Assembly: GCF_001189915.1 (NCBI RefSeq)
Contig: NZ_LFLS01000026.1
Coordinates: 1-64,000 of the forward strand
Length of the DNA: 64,000 nt
Source: Herbaspirillum autotrophicum
GTDB lineage: Bacteria > Pseudomonadota > Gammaproteobacteria > Burkholderiales > Burkholderiaceae_D
Direction: 5' to 3'
Within the stretch, counting starts at the first letter, position 1; every line of letters begins with the position of its first letter. The notes under the pieces were generated by a model. It saw only the letters and a list, made by a program, of their open reading frames with translations. It was not told where the DNA came from and made no database searches. Made by a program: the position numbers and the translations under genes. Shown here one piece after another: positions 56,099 to 64,000 of this stretch.

Positions 56099-57348
56099 TA
56101 GATAACCCTCATCAATTTTTGTACAGCCGCGGCTTTATGTTCTGGGGCCAAATGTGCGTATCGCAGAGTCATTTTCAGATCAGAATGCCCCAATAATTCA
56201 CGCACTGTATTGAGGTCGACCCCGGCCATGACGAGCCGGCTTGCGAAGTGATGCCGCATATCATGCCAGCGAAAACCGGTAATTTCAGCGTTTCGCAGGA
56301 GATTGCGCCAGGCAGTCTTAATTTCAACCAGTGGCTTACCCCCTTTGCCGGGAAATACAAGGCCCTTCAAAGCCCCTTCGGAGGGGTGTTGCTTTATCCA
56401 TTGCGATAGGACGGCTTGAGCCTCGTCGTTGAGAGGTACATGGCGTCCCTTGTTGCTTTTCGCGGTGGCGCCACGGATGAAGATATACGGATCATTTTCC
56501 AGATTCACATCGGCGATACGCAGCTTGAGCATTTCGCCCTGGCGTACTCCGGTATTGATCGACAAGAGGACGGCAGGCTTCAGATAGTCCAGATATTGGG
56601 CTTCGGTCAAATGTGGGAGCAGTTCGTAATGCCGCGCAGATCGCCAAATATTCGCCCTTGCGCGGCCTTCACGCTCTCGCGTTTCTCGCATGTCTAGTGC
56701 GGCGCGCAGGCGTTTTTCTTCGTCACTGGATAGAAACCGCACGATAGGATCAGCGTTGCTCTTGAGCGCCTTTATCGACTTCATCGGGCTTTCTGCCAGC
56801 AGCTTCCAATCAACCGCACGCGAGAAGACAGGGCGCAAGGCCCCAATGTCTCGGTTCACTGTAGATGCGGCCTTGCCGGCTTTGATCCTGTTTGCCCGCC
56901 ATCTGGTGATAGATAGGGTATCGACCTCGGCCAAACCCTGGTCCTTGAAAGTCGCAAAGCACTTTTTCAGCCTTGCTATGGTTGCCTCGGCAGACTTGGA
57001 TTTGCTCCGCAGATGTTCGCCGTAGTCACCGTCAATGAACCCGAAGAGAGTGAGCTTCCCGGCCAAACGGACTTTCTTGTCATCAGCAGGGTTCTCGCCG
57101 GCGGCAATTCTACCTAGCAGGATGCGGGCGGCCTCTCGCGCCTCGCTAACGCTGGTGCTGGGATAATTCATCCCCAAGGAGTAGCGCTCTTGTCTGCCGC
57201 TCTTGCCGGAATATCGGATCGCGAAATTTGCCGCACCGCTCGGCGTCAATCTGACCAGAAAACCTTTAACGTCCGTATCCATGATATCGAGCGTTTTTTC
57301 TGTCGTTTTTGTGTCGCGGAGCAATTCGCGGGTGATCTTTGATTTCAT
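56098..57348 (-). CDS. Tyrosine recombinase integrase
   Basis: A 416-residue phage-type integrase. An N-terminal DUF4102-like arm-binding domain (about 1-95, with GKSGRQERYSLGM) and a core-binding domain (about 100-195) precede the catalytic domain with Arg269 (NTGVRQGEML), Lys near 298, His362 and Arg365 (WHDMRHHFAS), His388 (LLGHSDLKMT) and nucleophile Tyr397. All catalytic residues are intact. It lies 141 bp from attR and should insert the element in tRNA-Val. Start ATG 57348 follows AAAAAGG. Confidence 0.95.
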   Translation of the reverse strand: MKSKITRELLRDTKTTEKTLDIMDTDVKGFLVRLTPSGAANFAIRYSGKSGRQERYSLGMNYPSTSVSEAREAARILLGRIAAGENPADDKKVRLAGKLTLFGFIDGDYGEHLRSKSKSAEATIARLKKCFATFKDQGLAEVDTLSITRWRANRIKAGKAASTVNRDIGALRPVFSRAVDWKLLAESPMKSIKALKSNADPIVRFLSSDEEKRLRAALDMRETREREGRARANIWRSARHYELLPHLTEAQYLDYLKPAVLLSINTGVRQGEMLKLRIADVNLENDPYIFIRGATAKSNKGRHVPLNDEAQAVLSQWIKQHPSEGALKGLVFPGKGGKPLVEIKTAWRNLLRNAEITGFRWHDMRHHFASRLVMAGVDLNTVRELLGHSDLKMTLRYAHLAPEHKAAAVQKLMRVI

Positions 57349-57361
57349 GCCTTTTTCTGCC

Positions 57362-57380
57362 GTGGACTTTCTGTGGACTA
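57362..57380. repeat. Right integrase arm-type repeat
   Basis: Identical 19 bp to 45763-45781, in the same direction. It lies between the integrase promoter and start codon, overlapping the expected transcription start, so integrase binding could also repress its own gene. Confidence 0.65.
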
Positions 57381-57387
57381 TTTCGGC

Positions 57388-57416
57388 AATGTATCAGCAT
57401 GAACAATCAACAACAA
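57388..57416 (-). promoter_or_regulatory. Integrase promoter
   Basis: TTGTTG (57411-57416), a 17-bp spacer and TACATT (57388-57393) on the minus strand, about 33 nt before the arm repeat ends and 40 nt before the start codon. Confidence 0.6.
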
Positions 57417-57489
57417 CAAAATACCTAAGTATTTGATTATTATGAATAAATAAAACTTCTATGGACTTCCATAAACACCCCTTATCGCT

Positions 57490-57539
57490 TTCACACTGCA
57501 GGGGTCGCAAGTTCGAAACTTGCACTTTCCACCAGAATT
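57490..57539 (+). repeat. attR, 50-bp attachment repeat
   Basis: Perfect copy of 45649-45698. It holds only the 3' part of tRNA-Val, from the anticodon loop to just past CCA, and is not a working tRNA gene. Confidence 0.95.
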
Positions 57540-57541
57540 CA

Positions 57542-57566
57542 AAAAGCCAGCCTTGTGCTGGCTTTT
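57542..57566. terminator. Original terminator of tRNA-Val
   Basis: AAAAGCCAGC (57542-57551) and its complement (57557-57566) with a 5-nt loop and T-run, 2 bp after attR. Before the element arrived it would have ended the tRNA transcript. Confidence 0.8.
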
Positions 57567-57606
57567 GTCATTTCTGCGTCATCCATTTTGCTCCATCCAT
57601 TGTCCC

Positions 57607-57744
57607 TCAGGGATTTTCCGGAGCGGCGATCTCCGGCCACACCGCGTTGCCATCTTCACTGTGCAGGTCCATCAGTTCGGGATGAATGAACAATTTGTCC
57701 TTGCCCGGATCCGGCTCGCGCATGTCAATTCTGAAGCATTGCAT
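57607..57744 (-). CDS. Possible small protein (45 aa)
   Basis: A 45-residue frame starting MQCFRIDMREPDPGKDKLFI and ending EIAAPENP. It is hydrophilic with GC-rich third positions like host genes, which argues for coding. The ribosome site is weak, and a start at the second Met (57723) is possible. No family recognised. It lies alone between the tRNA terminator and the secretion locus. Confidence 0.35.
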   Translation of the reverse strand: MQCFRIDMREPDPGKDKLFIHPELMDLHSEDGNAVWPEIAAPENP

Positions 57745-58157
57745 TTTCACTTACTGCACCGTCATTTGCGCCAGATCGCGAAGGGCGGAGATTGTTGCCG
57801 TGGTCCGCTGCGCCGTTTCTTTTGCCGCCTGCCACATAGGTGGCTCCCTTTTGATCATGACCGCTGCCGGCATGTATTTCTATTGGGAAACTAAATGCCG
57901 GCATGGATTGATATTCAATGAACAATAATGGATGCATCGATTTCTGATGCGTGTTGTTCGCCGTGCAGATCTCGGATTTATTTGGTGAAAAGTGAGATGA
58001 AGGGGCAAGTTGCCAGCGATTTCTCTGCAATAATGGAGTGCCACCGGGAAGACGAACGACGAACAAATACCGGCACACAAGTCAGAAAATAAAGCAGATA
58101 AGTACCAGGTGACGCGCATTCAACTGCCGTCCAAGAGCGTGTTCAGGGAAAAGAAAA
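57745..58157 (+). other. Upstream region of the two-partner secretion locus
   Basis: A 413-bp interval with no convincing gene. It must contain the tpsB promoter. It is AT-richer than the coding DNA on its right; no firm -35/-10 pair or operator was recognised. Confidence 0.4.
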
Positions 58158-59816
58158 ATGAAAAAAAGTGTTGGCCTGTCCGTGCCTCTGGCATATCGGG
58201 CAGGAGAAGCCGGGGGCGCTCGATCTGTTTTTGCGCGTCACTTGCTCGCGGTTACGCTGACCGCAGGCGCAATGCTGCTGGCGCCGGGGTACGCAAACGC
58301 CGCAGCATCCGATCCCGATGCGGTCTATTTCGATATCAACCGATTCGATGTGCGTGGCAACACCATGCTGCCGGCAGACAAAATCAATGCGCTGCTGGCG
58401 CCCTATACCGGCAAGCAGCGCGAGTTCGCCGACGTCGCGGCGGCGCAGGAAGCCTTGCAACTGGCTTATCGTGAAGGCGGCTTTCCGCTGGTGAATATTG
58501 AAGTGCCGGAGCAGGAGCTGGATCAGGGCGTGGTGATATTGACCGTGACCCCGGCCCGCATCGGCAGCGTCAAGGTTGAAGGCAATCAGCATGTCGATCA
58601 GGCCAATATCCGTCAATCGCTGCCGGGGCTGGTGGAAGGGCAGGCGCCGAATCTGAGCGCGATTTCCAAAAGTCTGAAACTGGCCAATGAAAATCCGGCC
58701 AAGAAAACCATTATGAGTTTGCAGAGCGGCGAGCAGGCCGATCAGGTGGATGTGCGGCTGGCCGTGACCGATGAATCGCCATGGAGCGTTGCCGTCAATC
58801 TTGACAACACCGGCAGCCAGCAAACCGGCCGCACACGCGCCGGGGTCATTTTGCAAAATGCCAATCTGTTCGGACGCGATCATGTCTTGAATCTGGGCTA
58901 CAGCACCACGCTGGAAAAACCCAATCAGGTCAGTGTATATAGCGTCGGGTATCACATTCCCTTGTATGCGCTCGGCGATTCGCTGGATTTCTTCGGCGCC
59001 TATTCGGATGTCGATGCCGGCACCGTGACAGCGGGTTTGCTCAACCTCGGCATCAGCGGCAAAGGGTCGATATACGGCGCACGCTATAACCAGAATCTGA
59101 CGGCCGGTGCCAATTATGAATCCAAGCTGGTGTACGGGCTGGATTACAAGGCGTTCAAGAACAGCGTGCAAGTGCTGGGCGTGGATATCGGCAACAGCGT
59201 TACCGTGCATCCGGTCAGCGTCGGCTATCAGGGCAACTGGACCCATGCCAGCGGTGCGGTCGGTTTGGCACTGACCTTGCTGCACAATATTCCCGGCGGC
59301 GAGCGAGGCAACCAGCAAGACTTCGACATTGCCCGCCTCGATGCGCGCGCCGATTACAATATCCTGCGTTTCGGCGGCAGCGTGACGCAAGCGTTGCCGG
59401 CAGAGTGGCAAGTGCGCGCCATCATCAATGGTCAATACACCAGTGACGCACTGATTTCCGGTGAGCAGTTCGGCGCCGGTGGCGCGACCTCGGTGCGCGG
59501 CTTTGACGAGCGTGAAATTTCCAACGATTCCGGCATCAACGGCAATCTCGAACTGTACTCGCCGCAGTTGTGTCGCAACGGCGACTGGCAATGCCGCGTG
59601 CTGGGCTTTTACGACATGGCGCGCGCCACCCGCAATCAAGCCTTGCCGGGTGAATTGAAACTCATCACGATCAGCAGTATCGGCGTCGGTGCCCGCGTCG
59701 CCTTCCGCAAGAATGTCGATCTGCAAATGGACATCGGCCATGTACTGCGCGCCGAGGCCACGGCCACGCAGCGCGGCGACAATCGTTTGCATGTGCGTCT
59801 CAGTCTGACGTTTTAG
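58158..59816 (+). CDS. Two-partner secretion transporter TpsB (ShlB/FhaC/HecB family)
   Basis: A 552-residue outer-membrane protein. After an extended signal region (about 1-49, ending NAAA) come two POTRA domains (FDVRGNTMLPADKINALLAP and VTPARIGSVKVEGNQHVDQA) and a 16-strand barrel, with the lid-loop motif TSVRGFDERE near residue 445 and a C-terminal aromatic strand LHVRLSLTF. It captures TpsA in the periplasm and exports it. The tpsA gene starts 7 bp downstream. The Met at 58158 gives a long signal; a shorter start is possible. Confidence 0.9.
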   Translation: MKKSVGLSVPLAYRAGEAGGARSVFARHLLAVTLTAGAMLLAPGYANAAASDPDAVYFDINRFDVRGNTMLPADKINALLAPYTGKQREFADVAAAQEALQLAYREGGFPLVNIEVPEQELDQGVVILTVTPARIGSVKVEGNQHVDQANIRQSLPGLVEGQAPNLSAISKSLKLANENPAKKTIMSLQSGEQADQVDVRLAVTDESPWSVAVNLDNTGSQQTGRTRAGVILQNANLFGRDHVLNLGYSTTLEKPNQVSVYSVGYHIPLYALGDSLDFFGAYSDVDAGTVTAGLLNLGISGKGSIYGARYNQNLTAGANYESKLVYGLDYKAFKNSVQVLGVDIGNSVTVHPVSVGYQGNWTHASGAVGLALTLLHNIPGGERGNQQDFDIARLDARADYNILRFGGSVTQALPAEWQVRAIINGQYTSDALISGEQFGAGGATSVRGFDEREISNDSGINGNLELYSPQLCRNGDWQCRVLGFYDMARATRNQALPGELKLITISSIGVGARVAFRKNVDLQMDIGHVLRAEATATQRGDNRLHVRLSLTF

Positions 59817-59823
59817 GAATACC

Positions 59824-61710
59824 ATGAAGATCAACACCGATTCACTGTTGCAGTCACGACCCGGCCTGGCCGGCAGCCGGTGTACTTTGCTGGCGTTGTC
59901 GCTGGCGCTCTGCTTTGGCGTCAGCGCGCCGGTACGCGCCAATCCGAGCGGCGCCACCGTGGTCAACGGCAACGTCACATTTTCCCGGCAAGGGAATGTG
60001 TTCACGATTACCAACAGCCCGAATGCCATCATCAACTGGTCGAATTTTTCGATTCAGGCCGGCGAAGTCACGCGTTTCATCCAGCAAAACAGCAGCAGCG
60101 CGGTGCTCAATCGCATTACCGGACAAGATCCGAGCCGGATTCTGGGCGCCTTGCAATCGAATGGCCGGGTATTCCTGATCAATCCCAATGGCGTCATGTT
60201 CGGTGCCGGCGCTCAGGTCAATGTGGCCGGTCTGGTGGCATCGAGTCTGGCTATCAGCAATACCGATTTTCTGGCCGGGAAATATAACTTTACGGCCGGC
60301 GCTGTCGCTGGCAGCGTCGTCAATCAAGGCGCGATCACCACGCCGTCCGGTGGCCAGGTGATGCTGATTGCGCCGGATGTCAGCAACAGCGGCATCATTA
60401 CGTCCCCCAAAGGTGAAGTCTTGCTGGTTGCCGGACGCAGCGTACAACTGGCCGATTCGGCCGATCCGGCGATGCATGTGGTGGTATCGGCACCGACCGA
60501 TCAGGCACTCAACCTCGGTGACGTGATTGCACAGGGCGGCAAGATCGGTATCTATGGCGCGCTGGTGAATCAGCGCGGCCAAATCAATGCCAATAGCGCG
60601 GTGGTCGGCGAGAACGGGAAAATCGTATTGAAGGCCAGTCGCACTGCGTTGCTCGAAGTCGGCAGCAGCACCAGTGCCACCAGTGTCGATGGCGGTGGCG
60701 AAATTCAGGTGCTCGGTACCCAAGTCGGTTTGATGGATAACGCCCGCGTCGATGCCAGCGGTCAGAATGGCGGTGGCACGGTCCTGATCGGCGGCGATTA
60801 TCAGGGCAAGAACACGGCGCTCATGAATGCGCAGCAAGTCTATGTCAGCAAGGATGCGCAAATCGCCTCGGATGCCGTGGTGCAGGGCAATGGCGGCAAG
60901 GTGATTGTGTGGGGGGACCAGACCGCACAAGTGTATGGCGCGATCTCTGCACACGGCGGCGCGCACGGTGGCGACGGCGGTTTCATTGAAACCTCCGGAC
61001 ATCATCTCGATGTGGCCGGCATTCGTGTCAATGCCGCGGCGGCCAAAGGTAAGGCCGGACAGTGGTTGCTTGATCCCTACAACATTACGGTGGAATTTCC
61101 CGGCGATGATCGTCCGTTATCCGAGATGGCAGCTTTCGCCAATGTGGCTGACGGCGTAACCTCATCGGTCAACGGCTTGCAACTCTCGGGCGCGCAGGCT
61201 AATGTCACCTTGCAGGCACGCCATGATATCAACTTCAATACCGCAATCGACATTGCTGCGGCCAACGTCGGATTGACGGCGCAAGCGGGCAACAACATCA
61301 ATGTCAATGCCAGCATCACTACCCACGGCGGCGCACTGCTCTTGTCGGCCAATGACAAAGGCGGCGGTACTGCCAGCGGCATGGGACGGGTTATCCGGTT
61401 GGCGGCGTTGAACACCAATGGCGGGGCACTGACCATCACTGACGTGATGACACAGATATTGAGCCAGACATCGACTCAGATATCGACGCCGATAGCGCAG
61501 GCGCTCAATACGACCGTCAATATCATCAACACTGCGTTACCGGTTTTGCCGGGGACGGGTTTTATTGCCACCCTTGTCAGCAGCCCCAAGGGAGAGGCCA
61601 CGGCACCGGCATCAGATATCAAAAAAGACGACAAAACCGCGACCTCTAATCAACCAGCGAGCTCAGGACCCCTAACCAATGCGCCAATCAAAAAACTTTA
61701 CTGTAATTAA
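59824..61710 (+). CDS. Short TpsA exoprotein with haemagglutinin N-terminal domain
   Basis: A 628-residue secreted protein. A signal peptide ends near PVRANP, followed by the TPS domain (about 40-290) with NSPNAIINWSNFSI, the NPNGVMFGAGAQVNV motif and repeated beta-helix strands such as GGQVMLIAPDVSNSGIITS. The rest is beta-helical with a final low-complexity linker, and it ends KKLYCN with Cys627. It is much shorter than adhesins such as FHA. Export by TpsB next door is clear; adhesion or aggregation is inferred. Confidence 0.88.
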   Translation: MKINTDSLLQSRPGLAGSRCTLLALSLALCFGVSAPVRANPSGATVVNGNVTFSRQGNVFTITNSPNAIINWSNFSIQAGEVTRFIQQNSSSAVLNRITGQDPSRILGALQSNGRVFLINPNGVMFGAGAQVNVAGLVASSLAISNTDFLAGKYNFTAGAVAGSVVNQGAITTPSGGQVMLIAPDVSNSGIITSPKGEVLLVAGRSVQLADSADPAMHVVVSAPTDQALNLGDVIAQGGKIGIYGALVNQRGQINANSAVVGENGKIVLKASRTALLEVGSSTSATSVDGGGEIQVLGTQVGLMDNARVDASGQNGGGTVLIGGDYQGKNTALMNAQQVYVSKDAQIASDAVVQGNGGKVIVWGDQTAQVYGAISAHGGAHGGDGGFIETSGHHLDVAGIRVNAAAAKGKAGQWLLDPYNITVEFPGDDRPLSEMAAFANVADGVTSSVNGLQLSGAQANVTLQARHDINFNTAIDIAAANVGLTAQAGNNINVNASITTHGGALLLSANDKGGGTASGMGRVIRLAALNTNGGALTITDVMTQILSQTSTQISTPIAQALNTTVNIINTALPVLPGTGFIATLVSSPKGEATAPASDIKKDDKTATSNQPASSGPLTNAPIKKLYCN

Positions 61711-62539
61711 GTTCGCGCTGTGCTCGGCGTTGCTGTCTTTCGCAGCGCTGGCACATGCCGCAGAAACCATCGGCACGGTACTGCTGCTGAGCGGTCCCTT
61801 GCTGGTCAAGAAGGCCGATGGCAAAAGCCGGATTCTGGCGCGCAACTCGGTCTTGTCCGAAGGGGACACGCTGGCCACGCGCAAGGACAGCTACGCGAAA
61901 CTTCATTTCAGCGATGACAGTGAAATCATCTTGCAGCCGGAAACCACCTTGCGCATCGAGAAATTTTCTTTCGATGCCAGCCAGCCGCAGCAGGATCAGG
62001 CGCGTTTTGCGCTGGTCAGCGGCGGCCTGCAGGTCACGGCCGGACTGCTCGGCAAACGCAGTCCCGAACGCGCCATCCTGATGACCCCGCAAGGAGAGGT
62101 CAATATCGGCGGCGCCACTGCCATCATTGAATATCGCGAGGCCGATGTGGCAGCACAAGCGATGCTGCGCTCATTTCTGTTTGCCAGTACAGCGGTGCTT
62201 GATATCGCTGATGCGGCGGTGCGTACCGATGCGCCGGCGTTGTCCGTGAGCGCGCCATTGTTGCTGGCGCAGCTGCTGATACCATCACCAACGGCGACAC
62301 GTGCTCCCGGTCTCTATGTACAGGTGCTGGACGGACTGATTCATGTCACCAATCCGGCCGGCACATCGAACTTTAGCGCAGGTCAGTTCGGCTTTACGCC
62401 GAGTGTGAAGACGCCGCCTGTCATGCTGCCGGTCAACCCCGGGATGCAATTTACACCGCCGCCTGCATTTTCTGCGCCGACTTCTGCCGTCGGATCCGGC
62501 GGCACCACACCTGGAATGGTCGACTGCGTGGTGCGATAG
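61679..62539 (+). CDS. FecR-domain protein of the secretion locus
   Basis: A 286-residue exported protein: Sec signal (LCSALLSFAALAHA), then a FecR domain (about 30-160: GTVLLLSGPLLVKKADGKSR, SVLSEGDTLATRKDSYAKLH, FSDDSEIILQPETTLRIEKF). The C-terminal half is Pro/Ala-rich and ends GMVDCVVR with Cys283. The start overlaps the tpsA end by 32 nt. No membrane anchor is present, so it is not a usual FecR anti-sigma factor; FecR domains occur in surface proteins and may hold the TpsA on the cell. This is inferred from context. Confidence 0.82.
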   Translation: MRQSKNFTVIKFALCSALLSFAALAHAAETIGTVLLLSGPLLVKKADGKSRILARNSVLSEGDTLATRKDSYAKLHFSDDSEIILQPETTLRIEKFSFDASQPQQDQARFALVSGGLQVTAGLLGKRSPERAILMTPQGEVNIGGATAIIEYREADVAAQAMLRSFLFASTAVLDIADAAVRTDAPALSVSAPLLLAQLLIPSPTATRAPGLYVQVLDGLIHVTNPAGTSNFSAGQFGFTPSVKTPPVMLPVNPGMQFTPPPAFSAPTSAVGSGGTTPGMVDCVVR

Positions 62540-63068
62540 ATTTACCGGCGGTGCATGCGCCGCCGTCTTCGCTCTTGGTACCGGGAGTGCACAACGACAT
62601 CGTTGCGCTGCTGCCATAGCCAACACTCTTTTGCACGACAAATCTCCTCCCGCCTTGCAATGCACCATTGCGGATGCGGCATCGCAGCATCCGCAATGGC
62701 GCCAGTTCATTGTCGATGTCATCGAATAAGTCATTGTTTTCAATCATGATTTATTTGAAAAAATGACTTAACGCCAAGCAAAGCCCCCCTTCCAAAAATA
62801 CGAATTGTGTCGCCTGCCGGCCCGCATCACACTGTGACCGCTGGTAAATCAACGCGTCTGTCGGTGCCCTGTGCCGATCATGCGTGATGCTGAAAATAAC
62901 AACGCAGGAGACTTCATTGTCAGGTGTGGAACAGGCGCAATCGTCATGCGGTGCTGCGCCTGCTTCGGACCGTAGCAGGCGCAAGACGTACACAAAACGC
63001 AAAACCAACACCGGAGCTGTCGCGCTGGTGGAATGGCAATTCGGACTATCGATTTTCCTGGAGGAGAT
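62540..63068. other. Interval with two hairpins before the next transporter gene
   Basis: A 529-bp interval with no convincing gene. CGGCGG / CCGCCG (62546-62565, 8-nt loop) may end the secretion operon. A stronger hairpin has perfect 13-bp arms (CCATTGCGGATGC, 62665-62677 and 62687-62699) with a 9-nt loop and no T-run. The promoter of the gene at 63069 should lie in the last 200 bp, but no clear hexamers were found. Confidence 0.45.
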
Positions 63069-64000
63069 ATGTTTACAACAAAAATGTCACGTTTGATTCT
63101 GGCTACCGTTTCTGCAGTGGCGGTCATGTCCGCCACTGCAAGCGGCAGCGCGCAGGCACAAAATGCCAAACCGGCCGAACTGAAGATCGGCATCACCACC
63201 TTCACCTCGGGGCCGGCTTCGGTATTCGGGGTGCCGGCCAAGCAGGCAGCAGAAATCTATATCGATGACCTCAACGCCGCTGGCGGTATCAATGGTGTCA
63301 AGGTGGTGCCGACCTTCATCGATGAAGGCGTCGGTGGCGACAAGCTGTTGTCGGAGTATCGCCGCGTGGTGCAGGAGCAGGGCGTGAAGGTCATGTTCGG
63401 CGCCATCTCCAGCGGCAGTTGCAACATCATCGCGCCGGTCGCGGAAGATTTGAAGGTGTTGAATATCCTGTGGGATTGCGGCACCGAAAAAGTGCTCGAA
63501 GAAAAACGCTATCGCTACGTGGTCCGGACTCAGGCCAACGCCACTACCGAAATGGTTGCCAGCGTGTTGTATCTGCTGCGTCAAAAGCCCAACTTCAAAA
63601 CCATTGCCGTGGTCAACCAGGACTATGCCTGGGGCCGCGATTCATGGGAATTGTTTTCGCATACGCTGAAGGTGCTCAAGCCGGATGTCAAAGTAGTGGC
63701 CGAGTTGTTCCCGAAATTCGGCGCGTCCGATTTCTCGACCGAAATCAGCCGCTTGCAGGCATTGCGTCCGGACGTGATTCTGTCGACATCATGGGGTGGC
63801 GATCTGGATACCTTCGTGCGGCAATCGGCACAACGCGGTCTGATCAAGAATTCGCAATTCGTCTTGCCGCTGGCGGAAAGTTCGCTGGAGCGTCTCGGTA
63901 CCACCTTGCCGGACGGCGTGATCGTCGGCGCTCGCGGTGACCATTACTTCCTGCATCCGGAATTGAAAGATGATCCCAAGCTCAAGAATTTCGTGCAGAA
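63069..64000 (+). CDS. ABC transporter substrate-binding protein (3' partial)
   Basis: A reading frame from ATG 63069 stays open to the window edge, giving 310 residues. GGAGGAG stands just before the start. A Sec signal (LILATVSAVAVMSATA, cleavage near AQAQN) leads to a Peripla_BP_6 protein: LKIGITTFTSGPASVFGVPA, YIDDLNAAGGINGVKV, and VVNQDYAWGRDSWELF. It would bind branched-chain amino acids or related amides or acids for a Liv-type importer, probably encoded to the right. It differs from the Tat-type protein at 8784. Confidence 0.88.
   Translation, partial: MFTTKMSRLILATVSAVAVMSATASGSAQAQNAKPAELKIGITTFTSGPASVFGVPAKQAAEIYIDDLNAAGGINGVKVVPTFIDEGVGGDKLLSEYRRVVQEQGVKVMFGAISSGSCNIIAPVAEDLKVLNILWDCGTEKVLEEKRYRYVVRTQANATTEMVASVLYLLRQKPNFKTIAVVNQDYAWGRDSWELFSHTLKVLKPDVKVVAELFPKFGASDFSTEISRLQALRPDVILSTSWGGDLDTFVRQSAQRGLIKNSQFVLPLAESSLERLGTTLPDGVIVGARGDHYFLHPELKDDPKLKNFVQ

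Larger units (their letters stand above)
45649..57539. mobile_element. Integrated capsid-encoding satellite-like element in tRNA-Val
   Basis: About 11.9 kb lie between two perfect 50-bp direct repeats made from the 3' part of tRNA-Val. Contents from right to left: integrase, an unknown HTH-like gene, AlpA-like regulator, winged-helix protein, C4-like RNA, Rep-like gene with iterons, accessory genes, then capsid, tail-assembly I, protease, portal, HNH, TerS, TerL and a head-tail connector. There is no tail tube, baseplate, holin or endolysin. This is the layout expected of a cf-PICI-like satellite that makes its own heads and needs a helper phage for tails and lysis. A decayed HK97-type prophage is the alternative; the intact genes argue against it. 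Confidence 0.85.

Noticed and set aside
45649-57539. Intact temperate prophage
   Set aside because: No tail, baseplate, holin, endolysin or CI-type repressor; about 12 kb is too small, and head genes are complete and undamaged.
58143-60035. 630-codon minus-strand frame opposite tpsB
   Set aside because: Shadow frame; it spans the end of tpsB and the start of tpsA and has no domain likeness.
62751-63096. Short frames on both strands before the last gene
   Set aside because: No ribosome sites, no protein-like composition, and they overlap the well-supported start of the binding-protein gene.

Overview
The window looks like a GC-rich betaproteobacterial chromosome, most likely Burkholderiales and probably an Oxalobacteraceae relative (Herminiimonas, Herbaspirillum or Collimonas type). 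This rests on housekeeping proteins (LeuA, FabI, DnaQ, RnhA, YejABEF, PqiABC, MltD), on codon and GC style, and on overall gene mix. I cannot name the species from sequence alone.

Layout. 1-2365: a DUF2817 peptidase-like gene (cut by the left edge) and a class I aminotransferase. 2438-10046: a minus-strand uptake and catabolism operon made of a Tat-type substrate-binding protein, LivH, an unusual single-chain LivM-LivG-LivF fusion, an SDR, a 3-hydroxyacyl-CoA/carnitine-type dehydrogenase and a beta-keto acid cleavage enzyme. A divergent GntR/FCD regulator (10386-11090) faces it across a promoter carrying overlapping inverted repeats. 11136-15137: a 32-residue membrane peptide, DedA, an old-yellow-enzyme reductase and an ABCB-type exporter. 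15430-17028: an AT-richer islet of two unrecognised genes. 17234-20278: a complete siaABCD-like signalling operon whose SiaA-type phosphatase has soluble CBS domains instead of a membrane sensor. 20591-21510: seven copies of a roughly 70-bp repeat, each with a DnaA-box-like TTATCCACA and an inverted GGATAAG arm at fixed distance. 21690-30276: leuA, the pqiAABC intermembrane transport operon, an RhlE-type helicase and fabI. 30534-40683: the yejABEF oligopeptide importer, then a hybrid sensor kinase overlapping an HD-GYP response regulator. 40823-45693: mltD, gloB, a methyltransferase, rnhA, dnaQ and tRNA-Val(CAC).

45649-57539 is an integrated element of about 11.9 kb bounded by a 50-bp perfect duplication of the 3' part of the tRNA gene. 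It has an integrase, an AlpA-like regulator, a C4-like structured RNA, a winged-helix Rep-like protein whose 3' end carries phased iterons, and a complete head and packaging set (HK97 capsid, protease, portal, HNH, TerS, TerL, gp6-type connector). There are no lysis genes, and the only tail gene is a lambda-I-type assembly protein. This matches the logic of capsid-forming phage satellites (cf-PICI-like) better than an intact prophage. Between replication and capsid modules it carries an accessory pair: a DUF2513 protein and a protein joining a lectin-like sandwich to a TIR/deoxyribosyltransferase-like domain, a good candidate for an anti-phage effector.

57607-64000: a small possible gene, then a two-partner secretion locus (TpsB transporter, a short TpsA with haemagglutinin N-terminal domain, and a FecR-domain partner), and the start of another branched-chain-amino-acid-type substrate-binding protein that runs off the right edge.
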